A program made the position numbers and the translations under genes. A stretch of 64,000 nt of DNA, taken from contig NW_018364539.1 in the NCBI RefSeq assembly GCF_002078875.1, positions 62,001 through 126,000 on the forward strand, read 5' to 3'. Source of the DNA: Numida meleagris. Lineage: Eukaryota > Chordata > Aves > Galliformes > Numididae. Of this stretch, positions 35,379-47,036 are shown in pieces. A model generated the notes under the pieces. That model did not search any database and had not been told where the DNA came from. It saw only the letters and a list, made by a program, of their open reading frames with translations. Numbering within the stretch: the stretch's first letter is position 1; every line of letters begins with the position of its first letter.

Positions 35379-37439
35379 CTAAGCCTGGCCATGAAGAATC
35401 TATGACTTGAGAGGCTTTAAAAACTTCTAAGACTTTTTGTAGTTGCTGCTATTTTATAGTGAAACAGTATTGCATCAGATCTTCTGCAGACTCCACTGTG
35501 TCTCTTTTACCTTTCAAGAAGTAATTCATCAATAGGGTGTATTGCAGAAGGAGCCCAAAACCTCTCTGATTGCACAGGAGTTAGCTAAAATACTGCCTGC
35601 CATCTTTGTGGGACAGCTCTACCAAGAGGAGAGAAGGAGTCTGGAAAGCCTTGTTACACCAAAGCTCTGAAAGCAGCAAGGTGTCTGCCTCAGAAATCTC
35701 TCTTTTTTCTAATAAAAAATCCTGTTGGGAGCATAAGCAGAACCACCTCAGACACAGAAACTGAAGACTTCCATCTGATGGCTGAAAAAAGTTGGTGAGA
35801 CATTGTTTGGAAAAGCAGGAAACCAGAGGATAACAGTGACTAAGTAGGAGCAAAAAATTAGACCAATAAATTCTCTCATCACATACAGCCCTACCCAGCA
35901 TAAAAACAGTACCAAAAAAATGCACCAAATAAAAAGTAAGGCCTGTGGGTGGTGAATGCCGTTCTTGGTCTTTGCATTTCTTCTGTACCTCTGCCCTTTT
36001 GTTCCTGCTTTTGGGCACAGCAAGAGAAGTGTGGAAACAAATTAAGAACCAGCTGTACACAGGAGGAGCAAACTCTCAGAGAGCAGCTAACAGAAAGCAG
36101 AACATATGTTTACTGTCATCTTCCCCCCCCCCACGTTTGAAAAGCCACCTTACTTCCAAGGGGGAGAAAAATCCTTTTGCAAGTCTTTTGGAAGGGAGGA
36201 GAGCACCTCATCAGCCGGGTGCTGGCTCAGCTCACAGCAGTGGTTCGTTTCCCTTCATCTGTGCGATCCTCCTCAGCGCACTGATGGAGCTCGTGATTAA
36301 TTCAGCTCTTTGCTCAAGTTTAATGCTGTTCCACAGTTGTTTCTCTCCAGTGGAAGAAAACAGCATACTTTGGGCCATTGTTCCAGATGGAAGGCTTGTA
36401 TTGCCACCTCTTGCTGGGATGTTCTTCCAAGATCTGCACCAGGGCACAGGGCAGGAGATGTGTGAGTCCCCACCACACAGAAGGGCCAAGAGACCATCAG
36501 AGGGATGAGACCAAGCCAGGTGATGAATTTCACTTCTGGCACCCCTATTTAAGGACAAAAATGTCTATCTGATTGCTTTATTCCAGGATTTCACTTTCAT
36601 CAGCTATCCCTCAGTTTAGTCCAGGGGTGACTTCTCTCACCCAAAAGCAGATTCTGCATGTGGTCCATTTGCACAACCAGCTCACTGGGAGACCAAGGGG
36701 TTCTTCATGTCTGGAGCTGGACCCAGCTGTAATGTATTACAGGCTTTAGGACAAGGAGGATTAAAACTGGACCTTGCATGAACTACAAGCAAATGACAAA
36801 TTGCAGTTGTAGGGCTGTTGTGTATAACACAGCACTAGATACACAACCCAAAGCGAGGTACACTTTTATACAAGTAATTCCTTTGCCAAAAATATAATAA
36901 ACAGATCCTGTGGGTTTCTACCACTTCTTTCTCTGTTTTGTTTCAATCTTCCCAAAAAGTTCACTTGGCCCCAGGCCAAAGTTATCTGTGGAATTTATTA
37001 CCGCAGTGGTTCCTCAGATTGGACAGCAGCTTTGAGAAACAGAAATGCAGAGCTGTGAAGTGTTCCTGAAATAGGATAGTAATAAAACAATTAAATAGAA
37101 GAAAAAAAATGAAGCCTGTAATATTGCATATCAAGATGAGTGTCACCCTGTCCTATCAAAAACCTTGGAGAAGAATTTATTCCCATGAATGACAGAGTTC
37201 AATCTTTCCCAAATATAATCCATGTGTATTTTCCCCAGTTTACTCTGGAAAGGATGAAGATTTCACTTTTCAGATGGCTAGTTTTACTTTGTGTCCTGGA
37301 TCTCATTCACTACTGGTCAGTCCCACCTACATCCCCACAGCGCAGCCATGGCCACAGTCATGTCTGGGATGTCAGAGCAGAAAGTACTGGGAGTGTTTGG
37401 CATCATCAGGATACAGTAAACTTTCACACCTGGAAATTT
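35379..37439. other. no supported gene
   Basis: Overlapping frames on both strands at 35581-36572 (up to 187 codons) have no domain, no coherent splice sites, and contradict each other. Nothing called. Confidence 0.35.
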
Positions 37440-37663
37440 GCCTCTGGTGATGACATAAGGGAAAAGTTTTTTATGGTAAGGGCAGTGAAGCACTGGCACA
37501 AATTGCCCAGAGAGGTGGTGGTTCCCCGTCCCTGCAGTCACCCAAGGTCAGGCTGGATGTGGCTCTGACCACCTGATGGAGCTGTGGGTGTCCCTGCTCA
37601 CTGCAGGGATGCAGATGGCCTTTAAAGGTCCCTTCCTACACAAACAGTTCTATGATTTCAATC
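37440..37663 (+). mobile_element. CR1 LINE 3' end
   Basis: AAGCACTGGCACAAATTGCC, CAGAGAGGTGGTGGTTCCCC and CACCCAAGGTCAGGCTGGAT, then TTCTATGATTTC. Confidence 0.95.
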
Positions 37664-37751
37664 AGGATATGAGCGACCAGATAATCCTTTAGCTGTCACA
37701 GGAAGATTTCATTGCACAACATGCTGACAAAGTTTTTTTCTACAGGCTGAG

Positions 37752-37825
37752 ATGGAATCACTGAATAATTAAGGTTGGAAAAGACTTCTAAGATCACCTA
37801 GTCTCACCATCCTCCACTGGGCAGG
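37752..37825 (-). mobile_element. CR1 LINE 3' end, very short
   Basis: GGAATCACTGAATAATTAAG, then GTTGGAAAAGACTTCTAAGA. Severely 5'-truncated. Confidence 0.88.
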
Positions 37826-38569
37826 CAGTAAAAAGGTTCTCAGAGAGAGCAAGGATGCAGAATGAAAAAAGTCTTGAACTGACAAATTAATAAGAATCAG
37901 GCAGAAAGTGAAAAATAATACTCAATGAGTCGTTAAGGACATTTTGTTTCACAAAACAGTCATGCCTGCACACTAGCTGTGACATGCCACAGCCAACACA
38001 TTTGCTTGTTATGAGTGTTTGACTTCAGTTGCTCACCGGAAAGCTGCAAGGTGCTCTCATTAGAAGAGCTATCACTAGGAAATCAAAGCTTGCTAATTAA
38101 TATAACTCAAGAAAATGGAGGATGTCTTAGTAGACAGCAATGTTTATCCGTGTACTTCTGAGGTGCCCTCTTTTTTTCATAATTGGCATTATTTTATGAT
38201 CTCTAGAAAGAAAAATCTCTATTTCATTGACCCTGTCAGAGAGGTGAAGCACAGCTGGCTTTATCCTTCTAAATCTGCAAACTTACGGTCTTTATCCTCA
38301 AAAAGCAAGATCCACAGCCCTACTTTTGGCTTCATTTGTAGTCATTGCATTTCTGGACCTTGTTCTTCAAGTCCTGGTCTCTCTTTTATTTGGACCTAGA
38401 AAAACAAGTTGGCAATGTCAGATTAATGATTTTAATCTTCCCAACATGGAAAGTTTGAGAGCCTATCTTCTTTTTTTGTCAGTGGAAGGCAGAGGAGCTA
38501 CTAAGAAAAAAGAGCTTTTGCATTCTATGTTCTTCATACAGTAACTAATAACCTGGGTCTTTCTTCATA
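37826..38569. other. no recognised gene
   Basis: A 94-codon plus frame at 38115-38399 overlaps another plus frame. No motif or splice support. Confidence 0.4.
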
Positions 38570-38790
38570 CAATCATAGAATGATAAAGGTTGGAAAAGAT
38601 TGCTAAGATCATCCAGCTCAGTCATCCACCTACCACCAATACTGCCCACTGAGCACATCCCTCAGTGCCACATCTCCATGGTTCTTGAACACCTCCAGGG
38701 ACAGTGACCGCAACACTCCCTGGGCAGCCTGTGCCAGTGCATCACCACTCTTCCCAAGAAGAATTTTTTCCTAATATCCAACCCGTTACT
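38570..38790 (-). mobile_element. CR1 LINE 3' end
   Basis: Antisense tail: AATCATAGAATGATAAAGGT, TCCCTCAGTGCCACATCTCC and GGGCAGCCTGTGCCAGTGCA. Confidence 0.96.
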
Positions 38791-41700
38791 ATGTTTGGTA
38801 AAAGATAAACAGGAATATAAAGCAACAACTAACTGGAACAGAAAGGGAACTACTGGTAATAAGAAGGGATGTGATATGCTTCCTTGCACCTTTAGATGCT
38901 GTCAAGAGCATAACTAGACATACAGCATGCACCACCATAAATCTTGCTGCTCAGGGCAGTGTTTTGGTTTTGTTTCCCCTCTGCATTTCTCATTCATCCC
39001 CAGGAATGAGTCAGCCAGTAGCAAAGCCATCTGCACAAACTCACTGTGACAAGTCACCACTACGCTGTCTTCTGGTCCCAATTTGCTTCTCCATAGCCCC
39101 CAGCCATGCCCAATCCGCATCCCACGGCACATACCGCCCTGTGCCGCTGGAAGTTTGCCTCAAAATAAGGGTACAACAAGCTTAATGGCCACCTGAAATC
39201 ACCTGCATTTTACACACAGGAGCTTTACAGTATGGAGATCTGCTATTGTAAGCATGTTCTGGACAGTGTTAGTATAAGTAGGGTGTTGCAGGGGAGCAGA
39301 TCCAGCTCCTGAAACAGGGCTCAGGGTAGTTTTTTCAGTATCAGTGAGAAGGCAGATCGTCTCCTCATCGGTTATAGCACTATCAATATTAGTCTAATCT
39401 TGATTTTTGTTTTGCAGCAGCAGCTTCTAGCATTGATGACAGTAAGGATTGGAGTTTCTGAAATTCATATTACAGAGGCAGGGTAAGATCTCCCAGGCTT
39501 GGGACTTCTTAATTAACATTGATCCCTAACACCTCATCTGTCCAGGAAAGCCCTGTGCAGGCTGCAGTAACTGAGACATGTGGGAGCTGCACAATGCACT
39601 GAGCTTCAGTGCTCCCGAGATGCAGGTGTGTCTCATGGACAGCAGCTCAAGCAATGCCCAGGGTGGACTATGTCTCCTGTCCACTTTATTTACAATTCTG
39701 GCCATCCTTTTGTCTTCTAGTATGCGGTATTTTTCTATATGCTTGGAAAATCAGATATGTTGCCTGTGGAGAATTTCATGTCAGAGTTCAGGATAATCTT
39801 TCCTTAGAAGAGAGAAGGCAATGAGAAACACCATTATCCCCAGTGGGGAACCATTATAACCTTCTGTCTAATATCTTCTGCCCTGTAGCTATCACACAGC
39901 TTGCAGCACGCTTAGCATTAGGCTTTCCTGCATTCAGAGCTGAACTCGCTGCCTCCATTCCCCTGCCATCAGGCGAGCCCACCTTCACCTGCTCTCTCCT
40001 CTGTGAGCTGACAGCAGTGAGAACAGTCAGCGTTCTGGTCTTGGCAAAGGGATCCTAACCCCCTTCCAACACACCTGTAGGGTGATACATCCAGAACCAA
40101 CTTTGCATCTTAGTGTCTAAAATACTGAACCAAACCCGAAAAGGCAAGAGTAAAGGAACTGGATAAAGGAGACTTCACTCTGTATTGGCCACGAAATCCT
40201 TAATGCTTCATGTCATGCTTTAGAAAATCACTTTAGACTAAGACTCGCTCAGTGATTACAGTTCTCTTTTCAGCACCAGATGCCCAAGTGAAGCTCTGAT
40301 GGAAGGTTTAGAAAATGCGTTTTAGCCACGGACAGGGAGTTCTATCTGTTTAGTCTCAAAAGGGAGAGACTGGAAGGCAAGTTGATTACACTGTCTTCAC
40401 GTGGGGAAGATAACAGGCACTTAAAAGGAATTCCTAATCTAGGAGAAAGGCTTAACAAAATGCTTTTGGCTAGAAGCTGAGCCCATACCGGTCCCAATTA
40501 GAAATAAGACACTTAAAAAAGAGATCTTTATGTATTTATTTATTTTTTTAAAAGGCACCCATTCCAGTGGTTGTGACCACTGGGACAGTACTTGGGAATG
40601 GCAGAGCCCCCAGGCCAAGAATCCGTGAGGTGTCCTGCAGTCCCCCTTACAAGGGGGGCACAAGAGAGGGAAACCCATATGGAATTTAGCACAAATCTCA
40701 CCTAGCAGCTTCTTCTGAGCTTAGCTAAACTCTCAGAATAATTGCATTTAAAAGACGAAGCATCCCTTCCTAGCAATCACATTGCAGTGCTATTTTGGTC
40801 CAAACCTACCTGGGCATTAGCAGAATTTATACATTGAACCACCCTATCCAAATCATGCATAAAAGGAAGGGAGGAGCCCCTCAAGACAGCTAGTCCAATG
40901 CCTGTTTCACCATGCTGATGCCTCACTCCAGCTAGGTCTTGTCTGCTGTCATCCTTTTCCATGTATAGTTGAATGGGAACAGAAGCCACCTGGTGTAGGA
41001 AAGCTTTCTGCAATGCTCTCCTGCCCCTATCATCCCGTATGCAGGACATGCAAAAGCAGGTTAAATGGAAGCAGGCACAATGGACAGACCTACATTTCCC
41101 CACATTAATGCAAGTTAATTCTCCATGTATTAAATAGCAAATACCAATTAAGTAGCAAATACCAACAGGAAATACTTTCTTTATACCAGTACATGTAATT
41201 TCTTGGTATATAGAGACATGTTACCAATAGTTATAGGGCAATAAAAGCTCTGAATGATCCAGAGGTGGTGCAACAGAAATGAACAGAGGTGCACAGCTGC
41301 TTCTCCTAGCACAGCTTCTGCTTATGGAAAAGAAAATAATACCACAAGTTTCCAGAAAAATGAAGTTTCTTGCACCTAAAGTAAAAATGCCACCAAGACA
41401 TGAGGCATGTAACATGATGGTTCCCTTTTCACAAGGGTTTCAAAGGAAACACTGTGCTCGCAGACCAGCCAGATCCCATTTGTGATTCTGAAGTACAATG
41501 CTGTCTGATTTATTTATCAAAAGCGATGATTTCAAAGGAACTTAAAGGAAACATGGTCATTTGGAAGGGAAGGAAGGAGTGATGAGGGGGGAGCACAGAA
41601 AGCTATGATGTAAAATGGCCTTTCAAAAAACATGAAGTTCCATGAAAGATTTCTTAAAGAAGTCCCCAGTAGCTTGTATTGGGCAGTTACATACTTTCCT

Positions 41701-41924
41701 ACCTGATGCCTAGCCAGGAACACCGAACACACCAGTGCAGGGAGTTTTGCACATACATGCAAGCCATTGCTGGCAATGCAGAGGACTTTACCCATGGAGC
41801 ATGTGCCTCTGGATCTCACCTGACAGCCCTGCCTTGCTCATACCTCTGTCTTTACAGGAGTGAGAACACACCTATATGGAAAAAATAATAATAAAAAAAA
41901 AAGCACAGTTTTCCACCCCAGGAG
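38791..41924. other. no supported gene
   Basis: Frames of 60-108 codons on both strands have no recognised motif. Nothing else was seen. Confidence 0.35.
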
Positions 41925-41990
41925 AATCACAGAATCATTAAGGTTGGAAAAACCACTAAGACCCATCACCAACAATATCAGGAGAGCAAC
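41925..41990 (-). mobile_element. CR1 LINE 3' end, very short
   Basis: AGAATCACAGAATCATTAAG, then GTTGGAAAAACCACTAAGAC. Confidence 0.88.
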
Positions 41991-42284
41991 ATGGTTCTCA
42001 CCCAGTCACTGGCTCTGCCCAGTGCTTGGTCCTGTAGAGACATAAGAGAAGTAGACACTTCTTCCTGGAGCTGCTAAAACTAGCAGGAGACAGTCTTATT
42101 CCCAGCAATGTGCTGCCCTCTGTTGCCCAAATAGAGCTCTCATTACTCAATCCATGGCAGGAATGATGCTGCTAAGTGAATCCCTCATAGACCCTAGGAA
42201 GGATGGCACCACAAAAAGGCCACAGTGCCAGGTCCAGCTGGGCAAAGGCCATGTCACCCCACAAGTGGGTGACACGACTGGGGG

Positions 42285-42422
42285 AGCCCAGGTTGCCCAG
42301 AGAAGCTCTGGATGGGGCTTTGAGCAACCTGGTGTAGAGGAGGTGTCCCTGCCTTGGCTCTGGGGTTGGAACATGTTGATCTTTAAGGTCCCTCCCAACC
42401 CAAACTATTCGATGATTCTAAG
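42285..42422 (+). mobile_element. CR1 LINE 3' end
   Basis: CCCAGGTTGCCCAGAGAAGC, GGGGCTTTGAGCAACCTGGT and AAGGTCCCTCCCAACCCAAA, then GATGATTCTAA. Confidence 0.93.
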
Positions 42423-43555
42423 TCATCCCAAGGGCTTCCTATTGCCAATGAAGCACTTCCCAGCAATCAATCAGGAAACCTCACAGGAACCACTGGAGAC
42501 AAACACTGGCTTGGGGCAATGCCCCAAAGACCATCACTCTGATGCTTGTGTTTCTAGCAGGTCTGCCATGGCCATAAGCTACAGGAATTCAAAGCTGGAC
42601 CAGGAGAGTACAGAAGCTGAAATAATAATAAAAAAAAACCAGCAGCCTGAAGAAAGACCCCAGAGAGGCCCAACTCTTTAGCATGCTTTAAAGCATCTGC
42701 AGAAATGACATTTCTTTTGTCAAACTGGAGCTGCTCATTTCTCTCTGGTGAATTATCCAGAGCAGAGCCCAACCAATGGAAACATCCTGTGCACGTGGAA
42801 CCAAGAGGGGCTGAGGCTTGGGATCCCACCATCCAGCACAGACACACATGCCTGGCAGTATGCTCCGGAGACCAAGCACCTCTTGTCCCTGATGCACATG
42901 GCCCCAGTATGTGGTGGGTTATTTATGACAGAGGGAACACAGACCCAAACAAGCCAAAGCTCCTGTTTTCCTATTATTCGGAAGCAATTTTCCTCTCCCT
43001 ACTTGCTACCTTTATGAAAACTAACCACAAACCTTCCAGCAGGGACAAAAGCTCTTTCACTGCAAACCGACAAAGTTCACAGCCAGGTTTTTCCCCAAAG
43101 AAAACATTTCTGCTTTCCAGCTCTGCCCAGTTACCTCCGCACAACATATTTCTCAACGTGACAGGTGCCCTGGGTTGGACGTAACCTACTTACAGTCTAC
43201 AGGTGGATGTAGCCCCCCAGTGGTGAAAACAGACACAAACAGTGATGCATTTTTTTTTCTGTTTATGCATAGAATTGTCCTAACGGACAACGATTGCTTC
43301 TCTTTCTCTCTGCTGTGTGCATTTGGGGATGCAGATGCGTAGACATCCTTAAATTCAGCCCCAGCAAATAGCGGGCATATAGGATTGTCCCACAATGATC
43401 GCAGCTCAGGGGCTGGGGACAGGACTGACACGTTATTGCCTCACTGTGGCTCCAGCCATCGCTGCTTCATGTCACACAAACATTGGGGCAGTCTCCAAAC
43501 ATACTTGGAACATGTTCCCATTCACTCTTCTACCACCAGCACCTGGAAGAGCTAG
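42423..43555. other. no supported gene
   Basis: A 175-codon plus frame (42154-42681) partly overlaps the CR1, and a 159-codon plus frame lies at 42705-43184. Neither has a motif or splice support. Confidence 0.35.
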
Positions 43556-43822
43556 CAATAGCACAAGAGGGAATGGCCTTAAGTTGCACCAGGGGAGGTT
43601 CAGGTTGGGCATTAGGAAACATTTCTTCTCAGGAAGAGTGGTGATGCACTGGCACCGGCTGCCCAGAGAGAGGTCAGGTCACTGTCCATGGAGGTGTTCA
43701 AGAACCGTGGAGATGTGGCACTGAGGGACACGGGCAGTGGGCACGGTGGGGGTGGGCTGGGGTTGGGCTTCGGGATCTTAGAGCTGTCTTCCAAACCGAA
43801 TGATTCCGTGATTCTGTGAATC
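43556..43822 (+). mobile_element. CR1 LINE 3' end
   Basis: GGGAATGGCCTTAAGTTGCA, GTGATGCACTGGCACCGGCT and GGTGTTCAAGAACCGTGGAG, then GATTCCGTGATTCTGTGAA. Confidence 0.96.
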
Positions 43823-44341
43823 AAGGAGCAGCTCCTTGTATTTTGTTACACTCGTGTCACAGCCCCGCAGCATTCAGCACCCCGCACACACCGTGCTTCC
43901 TCAAAGGACAGCAAGGAGAAAGGGTCTTCCCCAAAACAGCAAACCTTGGACACTGTCTGGGTCCAAATGCTGAGGAAATCCTCAAAAAGAGGCTGAAAAA
44001 TGGATACAGAAGGGACTGCGTTTTGGGACTGCGTGGGAGATGAGGTCCTTCCAACCCCTCCAGCCCCCCCAGTTGCATCCCCGCCCGTTACAGCCATTCC
44101 CCAGCCATCCTTCGATCCAGCAGTGCCATCTGCAGGCAAAGCGCCCGCCCTGCACTGCGTCCCGGACGCACTTTGCTGTCCCCACGCTGCCGCCACCAGA
44201 GCCCGGCGCTGCGACCATCTCTGCCGTCACAGGTCCCCAACAGATCAGTGCCATACACAGGTGAACACAGCTCCGGCCAAGGCTTTCCCCAACCTTCAAA
44301 CCCAAAGCTGTGTTTTGGGTTGTTTTTTTTGTTGCTTTCTG

Positions 44342-44370
44342 TTTGGTTGGTTGGTTGGTTGGTTGGTTTT
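44342..44370 (+). repeat. (GGTT)n microsatellite
   Basis: Six GGTT units followed by a T run. Confidence 0.95.
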
Positions 44371-44384
44371 TTTCTTCTTTTGCT

Positions 44385-44553
44385 CAGAGGGCAGTGAGGC
44401 CCTGGCACTGCTGCCCAGAACTGTGGGTGCCCTGGAGGTGCCCGAGGCCATGGATGGGCCCTGGGCAGCCTGAGCTGGTGGGGGGCAACCAGCCCGTGTC
44501 AGGGGTGGGGGGCTTTAAGGTCCCTTCCAATCCAACCAGTCTGTGATTTTATT
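44385..44553 (+). mobile_element. CR1 LINE 3' end (GC-rich subfamily)
   Basis: CCGAGGCCATGGATGGGCCC, TGGGCAGCCTGAGCTGGTGG and AGGTCCCTTCCAATCCAACC, then TCTGTGATTTTA. The same subfamily occurs at 50196-50362. Confidence 0.92.
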
Positions 44554-45290
44554 TTCCTCACCTTTCTGGGCAGGAGAACATGTCCATGGCCTGGCTGCAG
44601 CTGGAACATCTCCTTCAGTGGTCTCAACACTGGTGTGGGCTGTCCCTCTGAGACGACGTGGTTTTCCACCTGTGCACGCTGGTAATGCTGCACCTTACAG
44701 GGAGAGACCTTTACCTTCCAGCCACCCCTCCTCCTCCTCACCAGCAGGTGAGACACCCAGCCCTTCTTGCTGCAAAATGACGACAATTTCCACGAAAGGG
44801 TTTGTTTCAGCAGCAGTCACCTTGCCCTGGGAAGAGCTGCAATTTGGCAGCACTCAGCCCAGCTGGGGATAATTTGCCATCAGCAGCACATCAGCCTGCA
44901 GGCAGCACGGCCCGACCCACTGAGCTTGATCTGCTAAAGGATGCTCTGGAGCATGCCTAAGCCAGGAGCGCCCAGCATCACCCAGCCTGACAAACAATGC
45001 TGCTTATCTGAGGGCCTGAATTAATTAATTAAGCCCTGAAATGCACACGACATGGGACATAATGCCAAATTACAGCTGTTGCTGCTCTTCCCTGGCACAG
45101 CACAGAAGTGAGTGATTTGTTGCTGCACGTGAGGCAGCTGATGGCAATGCTCAGGTCTGGGAGCCACGTCAGCCCCCAGATGGGACCTGAGCCCTGGCTG
45201 GAGGTGGGTGCTGATGTACTTGGCTGCTCCAAGAGGCCTTCACAGGCTCCCACCCTGCATGGGAGGAAAGCTCACCCTTTTATAAACATT
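44554..45290. other. no recognised gene
   Basis: Unique DNA. Frames of 70-109 codons have no support. Confidence 0.4.
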
Positions 45291-45497
45291 CATAGAATCA
45301 TTAAGGTTGGAAAACACCTCTGAGATCACAAGGTCCAATTGTCAACCCTCTCCCACCATGCCCACTGGCCATGTTCCTCAGTACCACATCTCCACCGTTC
45401 TTGAACATCTCCATGGATGGTGACCCCACCACTCCCTGGGCAGCCTGTGCCAGTGCATCACTGCTCTTTTTGAGAAGAAACGTTTCCTAATATGTGT
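45291..45497 (-). mobile_element. CR1 LINE 3' end
   Basis: TTCATAGAATCATTAAGGTT, GTACCACATCTCCACCGTTC and CACTCCCTGGGCAGCCTGTG. Confidence 0.96.
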
Positions 45498-45746
45498 TGG
45501 GGACAGGATAAGGGAATGCCAGGGTTTGCGTGGCACCCAGAGGAACTGCCCCAGCTCTGCACATCAGACATGTCATATGGGCCTGGATTCACCCCAGGGA
45601 TGCACTCCCTCCAGGAATAGGTGGGTTTTTCATTTTTCAGAGTATTAATGTCATTAGAAAGCTTTCTGGAGTAGCTTTGCATGTTAACTTGTAAAGAAAA
45701 CAGCAAATATTCAACAAGAGTCCACCTGATTCAATAGAAATAGACC

Positions 45747-45752
45747 TTTATT
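45747..45752 (-). promoter_or_regulatory. poly(A) signal AATAAA of the 46-kb minus-strand gene
   Basis: On the minus strand AATAAA (in TTATTAATAAAGGTC) lies about 175 bases past the stop at 45925. A GT-rich stretch follows about 25-40 bases on. This is the expected arrangement of a vertebrate mRNA 3' end. Confidence 0.7.
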
Positions 45753-45924
45753 AATAACATGCACATCGTATGTATATTTAAAATACATATACATTTTTCT
45801 ACTATTCACTTTAGAAAACAATTTCATAAAAACCTTTCCATCAGGTCCCAAGTAACTTTAAACATTAAAAAGCCATTTTCCATCGTCGAATCAGTAGGCA
45901 TTATCCCAATGAGGTGATGTGCAG

Positions 45925-46175
45925 TCACCGTGTAACACAGCGCAGGCTCATGCATTCCAGCAGAAGCGGGTGTTCCCTGTTCTGCCGAGTTAACCACGTC
46001 AGGTATCGACTGAAATACTTGACGGCACCTGCCGCAGTCATTATATGCAGTTGTGATTCCGTGCTGAGAGCACGGGATGGCATTTCAGAGCTGGAGAAGG
46101 CTTTTTTACAACGGTTGGAGCTCACGCGAAGGGCACTGGCATTGCGGGTAGCGCAGAACCCGGCGATGGCAGAAA
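45925..46175 (-). CDS. probable last coding exon of an unrecognised gene
   Basis: A strong minus-strand acceptor (CTGAATTTCTCTTTTTCCAG) precedes an 83-codon open frame ending in TGA at 45925-45927. Peptide parts are SAIAGFCATRNASALRVSSN, then RCKKAFSSSEMPSRALSTES, QLHIMTAAGAVKYFSRYLTW and LTRQNREHPLLLECMSLRCV TR. It has a short 3'UTR of about 180 bases with AATAAA. The exon begins with TT completing a split codon. The peptide is basic, with an amphipathic stretch (AAGAVKYFSRYLTWL) near its C-terminus. I do not recognise the family. Upstream exons are probably at 47016-47036 and 54745-54863, with a start in the CpG island, so the gene would enclose the SERTAD4-like gene in an intron. Confidence 0.6.
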
Positions 46176-47015
46176 CTGGAAAAAGAGAAATTCAGGGACC
46201 GACCGCAGGGAGGAAAGCAGTCTAGAAAAGAGGAGAAGAAGGAACTGCCAAACTGTGAGGTCGGGGTGGTGCTTCCCAAGGCCCCGTGGGCACAGAGCCG
46301 GACCTGCGTGGCATGCAGGGGGCTGTCAGCTATACGCGGGCTGCAGATTTGCATGTACAAAGGTTGTATGAGGATGGGACTTTAAGGCACCATAGTCCGT
46401 ATACTCAACACATTCATCAAAAACAACAGTTCCATTTACAGTGCAATATCAACTTGTTCCAGAAGCCAAGAGGCAGCTCTGCCATCACTTCTCACTGGTA
46501 ATTCAGCAGTGGAGGAGCATGTCGAGGCAGGGCAGCCCCTGCCCTGCACATGCTGAGCACGGAGCACACAAGGAGCTTTGCACAGATGTGCACAGAGAGG
46601 CACAGGCAATAACCAAGGTGTTTGCAGGAGCAAAGCCCTGCAATCTGGGGATGTCAGGTTGCAAAGCTGCATGCAGAGCTTCCTGTTGCTGCTCAGTGCT
46701 ACCAGCTCAGGTCCAGCACACAGCCAGGCAAGAGCGGCACAGAGGGAGCTAAACTCTTTTAAACACTAATTACAGTCAGGTGTGCTGCTCCAAGATGACC
46801 ACGCATTGTCCTAAGCCAGTCCTACTGGAAACAACCAGCTACCTGTGAGCAGGTTTGTCTGTGCCGCCCAGCATCACCTGATGCGTGCTATCTCCAAGGC
46901 AACAGAGTCAGAGGGAAGGAAGGACCTTCCTTACATCCAGTGCAAACATAGCCCATGCGTGGGAGTTCCTACTGCAGTCATAATGGAACATACATAGAGA
47001 TATATATATATATAC
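46176..47015. other. probable intron with (TA)n near its end
   Basis: No supported feature other than a (TA)7 run at 47000-47014 directly after the candidate microexon donor. Confidence 0.4.
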
Positions 47016-47036
47016 CTGTCGCCAAAGTCTGACCAC
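47016..47036 (-). CDS. possible 21-nt microexon
   Basis: On the minus strand an acceptor (CTGGTGTGTGAATCTGTAG) and a donor (GCGACAG|GTATAT) enclose exactly 21 bases. Entered with one leftover base and left with one leftover base, the exon fits between the exon at 54745-54863 and the last exon at 45925-46175 without changing frame, adding GGQTLAT-like residues. Short and unsupported otherwise. Confidence 0.25.

Noticed and set aside
35581..36572. Overlapping frames of 159 (minus) and 187 (plus) codons
   Set aside because: They contradict each other, have no recognisable motif and no consistent exon boundaries.
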